This document shows, one piece after another, positions 60,713 through 64,000 of a stretch of DNA of 64,000 nucleotides. Both the position numbers and the translations under genes were made by a program. Each line of letters starts with the position of its first letter. The first letter of the stretch is position 1. Origin of the DNA: Darksidea phi (taxonomy: Eukaryota > Ascomycota > Dothideomycetes > Pleosporales > Lentitheciaceae); assembly GCA_030770425.1 (NCBI GenBank), contig JASJFT010000210.1, positions 1 through 64,000 of the forward strand, read 5' to 3'. The notes beneath the pieces were generated by a model, which was given only the letters and a program-made list of their open reading frames with translations, searched no databases and had not been told where the DNA came from.

Positions 60713-61098
60713 AGTTGTTGGTGGGATCTTTGCTGGGAAGAACTCTTTATCAACGTTGCGAGGTGTAGTGCTAGTAGACACTCTGTTTGCCGGAGTACGA
60801 CGTTAGCGCAAGATTTGGGGTTCTGCGAGAAGTGGCGTGGGTTAGTGCTTTCTTCATCATGAGGAACATTTGTAGTAGTATATGAAAAGTCAGTTTCCAC
60901 CGAACGAGAAGTAATGAAGTCGGTCAGTAAGCGTGAGCGAGAATAACAGAACAGAGAGTCAAAAAACTTCGGCTCAAACAACTAGCAGCGCAATGGACCG
61001 ATGGCGCAACAAGCAGAAAATCGTCGCAGAACGCAACACTCAGAAGAACCAAAGCCCAGCCCAAACTAATACCACGAAGAACCCCCCTTTCATCAACT
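60713..61098. other. Convergent 3' intergenic region
   Basis: About 390 bases between two stops; no gene seen. Confidence 0.5.
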
Positions 61099-62250
61099 CT
61101 ACTGTTCTCCATACAACGTAGTCCCATCCGCACTCCTCGAATAAACCGAACTCGACCTCGGTACGTTAACCTTCGTCTTCGCTGCATAGGACCGTTCATT
61201 TCTTGGCACATTAACCATCGTCTTTGCCGTGCAGAACCGTTCGTCTCCCCTTGGTACGACCCTCGCCAACTCCGGCCTCATAGGATCGGTGAAAGGGTTG
61301 CCATCTTCGACGCTCTTGCCGCTCAAGGAAGATAACTCAATATCCCCATCTTCCTGTTCAGGATTGGGCGCAGGATAGCACAGGCGGCCAAGGGAGCGCC
61401 CAACGATTAGAAGGAGGTAGATGAGAAGAACGGTCGCTATAACGGGTACGACGACTTGGACGAGAAAGAGAGCGATGTCCGCCTCGGGGGAGTTCGTGAG
61501 CAGGATATTGCGGATCTGTTCGAGGGTCTGTTGTTGTGGGCGATGGGCTGGTGGGGCGGGAGCTGCGCGGCGCGATATAGGTGGAATGGTAGGATAGATA
61601 GATCCGGGCGGCGCCACAGCCAGTGGCGTTTGTGATGCAGTGTGGCGAGCAGGTTCTGGCTTGATTGCAGACGGGCGAGGGAAGGGTTGTGGAGCTGCTT
61701 TGCGTGGGATGTGCACGGCGCGATTGGTGCGCGGCGACAATGATCCTGTCGTAGGATGCGATATCCAGTACGAAATCGGATGACGAGTGAGCTGCGAGAC
61801 TTCTAGGCGGGGAACATGTGCAGCGGAATGATTCGTCTTTGGCGACGGCTGCGGTGCAGGATGTTGAGACGCAGGACGCGATTGCGGAGCAGGGACAGCT
61901 AGTTCCCTGAAGCGGACATGCCCTCTATTCCATCCCTCCACCTTGACGGTTTCCACCTCCGTCCAGCCACAGTTATCTGTCTGGTTCTTGCCTCTCTGCA
62001 TTTCGAGTGAAAAGCCCGCTTGCAACAGGGCGGTTCTGAGTATGTTGGGATACCATCTGTCCCACTCCGTATAGATTGAGAATTGGAAGGAGGATTCGTT
62101 GGGCGAGGTGAAGTAAATGTAATCTCCAGATGTGAGGAGCAGGTGCCGGCAGCCGGGGGAGTGGTTGGGAGGGAGGAAGCTGAGTTGCTGGCTAAAGGTA
62201 GACGGAAGAATGGATAGGAGGGCGAGAATGGTAGCAAAGAGTGGTCGCAT
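61099..62250 (-). CDS. Secreted-type single-pass (type I) membrane protein, hypothetical
   Basis: Single exon, 383 aa, ATG at 62250. A signal peptide is clear (MRPLFATILALLSILPSTFS, residues 1-20). The ectodomain has an N-terminal part with two Cys and Asn-glycosylation sequons (NES, NQT) and aromatic residues, then a long Pro/Ser/Ala/His-rich stalk (about 120-250). One membrane span (about 263-287, VQVVVPVIATVLLIYLLLIV) is followed by a short basic-then-acidic cytosolic tail. The tail holds a short tandem repeat with the core AKT-x-VNVPR. Such layouts fit cell-wall sensors or adhesins, but no WSC or other named domain is present; function is not claimed. Confidence 0.7.
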   Translation of the reverse strand: MRPLFATILALLSILPSTFSQQLSFLPPNHSPGCRHLLLTSGDYIYFTSPNESSFQFSIYTEWDRWYPNILRTALLQAGFSLEMQRGKNQTDNCGWTEVETVKVEGWNRGHVRFRELAVPAPQSRPASQHPAPQPSPKTNHSAAHVPRLEVSQLTRHPISYWISHPTTGSLSPRTNRAVHIPRKAAPQPFPRPSAIKPEPARHTASQTPLAVAPPGSIYPTIPPISRRAAPAPPAHRPQQQTLEQIRNILLTNSPEADIALFLVQVVVPVIATVLLIYLLLIVGRSLGRLCYPAPNPEQEDGDIELSSLSGKSVEDGNPFTDPMRPELARVVPRGDERFCTAKTMVNVPRNERSYAAKTKVNVPRSSSVYSRSADGTTLYGEQ

Positions 62251-62927
62251 GGATGCTATGGGAATTGTAATAGTTAACTAGTGACTGGACAATGGCCGGT
62301 AGTCGATGCGTTGTGATGGATGAGTAGATGGGTTGGTCGATGGTGGATGGAGCAGGGAAGACATTGGTCTCCGTAGGAGGTTTCTACTTCTAGGGCCGCT
62401 AGGACACGTGCGGCTCTTTCTTGCCCCATCATCGCTCGTGTTTGGACGGGTAGGGGGTAATACCAATCGAGCCTCTAGCTGCAGAGAGACTTGGGAGTAG
62501 GAACCACCCGATCTTCACGCGCCAACATAGCCCCTGCGTCTTCCCTACCAGAGTCATTCACTTTTTTTCTCACTCAGCGCTCCCAACAACCACCGATTCG
62601 ACCTTTCCCCTTACCTGCAACTCACAGCTATCATCGTAAAAGAATATTCGTGTCAAGGTCCTCCTTTCAACATAATGGATGGTAGGCGGTAATATAGTGT
62701 CGCGCCATGCTGGTTGAATGAACATATTATTTGTTGGAGTGTCTACAAGCGTGGTTGGTTTAGGGACGTTCGCAACGGATAGTTTGATCGCCTGTTCCAT
62801 CCTTAAACCAATTCAAAGGCGTCGAGTTGGCTGGGCAGTTGTTTTTGTTCCAGGATGCGTCCATCGTTGATGTTTCGGCTCACTGCTCCCGGCGCCAAGG
62901 TCGAGCGCTCGAATCGGATATGTTTGC
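62251..62927. other. Intergenic region
   Basis: About 680 bases between the type I membrane protein start and the damaged HET gene. A minus-strand continuation of HET-side frames to 62803 lacks HET signatures. Nothing else. Confidence 0.45.
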
Positions 62928-63768
62928 CTAACTGGAAACTTGGGAATGATGTCGCACTTGACGCCGATAATCGTGGTCGTCGACGTACTTGTATTCGTCC
63001 ATCAGGCTGAGCCAAATAACTTTTTTTTGTGAGGAGGAGTATATAGTACCCATGAAGTGAACTTGCAGACTCCTTTCTTGGACGTCTTTTTGATTCACAC
63101 ATAGAGGATCGATCCATAGTGTGCGGCTCCTATTGTCAAGCCGAAGATGGCGGGGTGCGCAATCCAAATTTGAGGTCACTGAAACCGGATCTCCGTTCGC
63201 TAGCACCGTACGAGAACTGCTTTCCGTACCCCGAATGTATGAAAAGCGTCTCGTACGCTGGAATTTTTGACAATGTACTGTGTGTTACCGTACTTGGAAC
63301 TATATGGTCTCCAGGCAACAATTCAATCAACCGAATCTCCTCTTTAGCCGAATCAATTGTAGTGTATGAGATTTTGCGAAAGACAAAAAATGGTGGTTGA
63401 CGATGGAGTACAAGAGCTTGAGATTGAGTCGGCATGCCTGTAATTGCCAGATCGCTGACAGTCTGCACTGGAAATTGGTCAACCTTGAATTCTGCCAAGG
63501 TCGCATCGAACTCGTTCTCCCAGTCCCGGACGCTCCTCGTCTCCCACAGCGCTTCGCTACTAGGCAAGGTAATCAAGCGCGGATTCACGAGATCGTTACA
63601 GGGCTCGGAGCCTATAACAAGGTTCAGGAGGAAGCTTACGACTGTGAGTCTAAAATCATCAGCATAGCTGTCGCATTTGAGTGGAGAAACGGTTTCGTAT
63701 AAGAGCTTTCGTGCCTCCGACGTGATTCTTCGAAGATCCAGTCCTCCCAGGTGGGCCGGGATAGCCAA
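62928..63768 (-). pseudogene. HET-domain (heterokaryon incompatibility type) gene remnant
   Basis: The HET domain is readable but split over two frames. Frame one (to 63136) has EEIRLIELLPGDHI and KIPAYETLFIH, the N-terminal HET motif, with SY-x-WG replaced by FIHSGYG. Frame two (63206 to a stop at 62928) has ANGDPVSVTSNLDCAPRHLRL, the central motif TLWIDPLCVNQKD, and HFMGTIYSSSQKKVIWL. The shift falls near 63205, and no intron of normal size explains it. About 130 residues before the HET core (GLDLRRITSEARKLLYE and on) are unusual because HET usually lies near the N-terminus. There is no C-terminal domain. HET proteins trigger cell death on fusion of unlike strains. Window-edge context is missing. 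Confidence 0.65.
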
Positions 63769-64000
63769 CTATGGGAGGGACTGCAGCGAGTGAGACGTGA
63801 ACAAGTCGTAAACACATTTTTTACATTCCCCACGGCCAGTCAGCGAATCGTGTTCAGAGACAGGTGGGCGCTTGCAATAGCGGGGCTGGTTGATTTGAGC
63901 TCACCATCATCATTGTCAGCATTTCTCGGTCCGAGTGGAAATAGCTAGGACTGAATTCTATTATTTGCATGACATAAATCACCATAGATTATATTGCTGC
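63769..64000. other. Window edge, possible upstream part of the HET remnant
   Basis: The minus-strand frame of the HET remnant has no ATG here; sequence continues beyond the window. Nothing can be assigned. Confidence 0.4.

Noticed and set aside
1..64000. tRNA, rRNA, CRISPR, intact transposons
   Set aside because: Scanned for B-box-like GTTCRANNCC words with partner arms, terminal repeats and regular spaced repeats; none held up by eye. tRNAscan-SE and a repeat library search would be decisive.

Overview
This window is nuclear DNA of a filamentous ascomycete (Pezizomycotina; Dothideomycetes is my guess from protein flavour, not proven). The evidence is eukaryotic genes with short introns (mostly 46-110 nt), GT-AG borders, CTAAC/CTGAC-type branch sites and fungus-specific proteins (ERMES Mmm1, Zn2Cys6 and Azf1-like factors, RcoA/Tup1, ccg-9-type trehalose synthase, HET domain). 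All exon joins below were worked out by hand from frame continuity, splice sites and family conservation; no alignment or RNA data were used.

Layout. 0.2-6.5 kb: an SDR oxidoreductase (-), mmm1 (+), and a DDT/WHIM chromatin-remodelling protein (-). 6.5-9.4 kb: no gene seen. 9.4-24 kb is dense: N-BAR protein (+), Zn2Cys6 factor (-), vps45 (-), NAD(P)-epimerase-like protein (+), wax-synthase-like acyltransferase (-), the GTPase drg1 (+) and erg3-type sterol C-5 desaturase (-). 23.8-30.8 kb is a 7-kb gene desert. 30.8-32.4 kb is an Azf1-like C2H2 factor (-). 32.4-41.9 kb is a second desert, containing a poly-G / 10-N / poly-C assembly junction and only one doubtful small membrane-protein gene. 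41.9-47.7 kb holds divergent rcoA/tup1 (-) and ccg-9-like trehalose synthase (+). 48.4-50.2 kb is a frame-broken membrane-protein gene. 50.8-54.0 kb is a large dynamin-type GTPase, 55.1-57.1 kb a PIAS/Siz SUMO ligase, 57.7-58.4 kb a small DUF2423-like nucleolar-type protein, 59.4-60.7 kb an orphan protein, 61.1-62.3 kb a secreted/type I membrane protein, and 62.9-63.8 kb a damaged HET-domain gene at the right edge.

The genes are mostly conserved housekeeping or regulatory functions: organelle contact and lipid transfer (Mmm1), vesicle fusion (Vps45), membrane curvature (BAR), sterol synthesis (Erg3), chromatin and transcription (DDT/WHIM protein, RcoA, two DNA-binding factors, SUMO ligase). 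I see no secondary-metabolite cluster, intact transposon, tRNA, rRNA or CRISPR. No convincing novel multi-gene system was found. The points most worth a second look are the broken membrane-protein and HET genes, microexons of 14, 15 and 25 nt, a GC-AG intron, the sequencing-artefact gap, and the two gene deserts.
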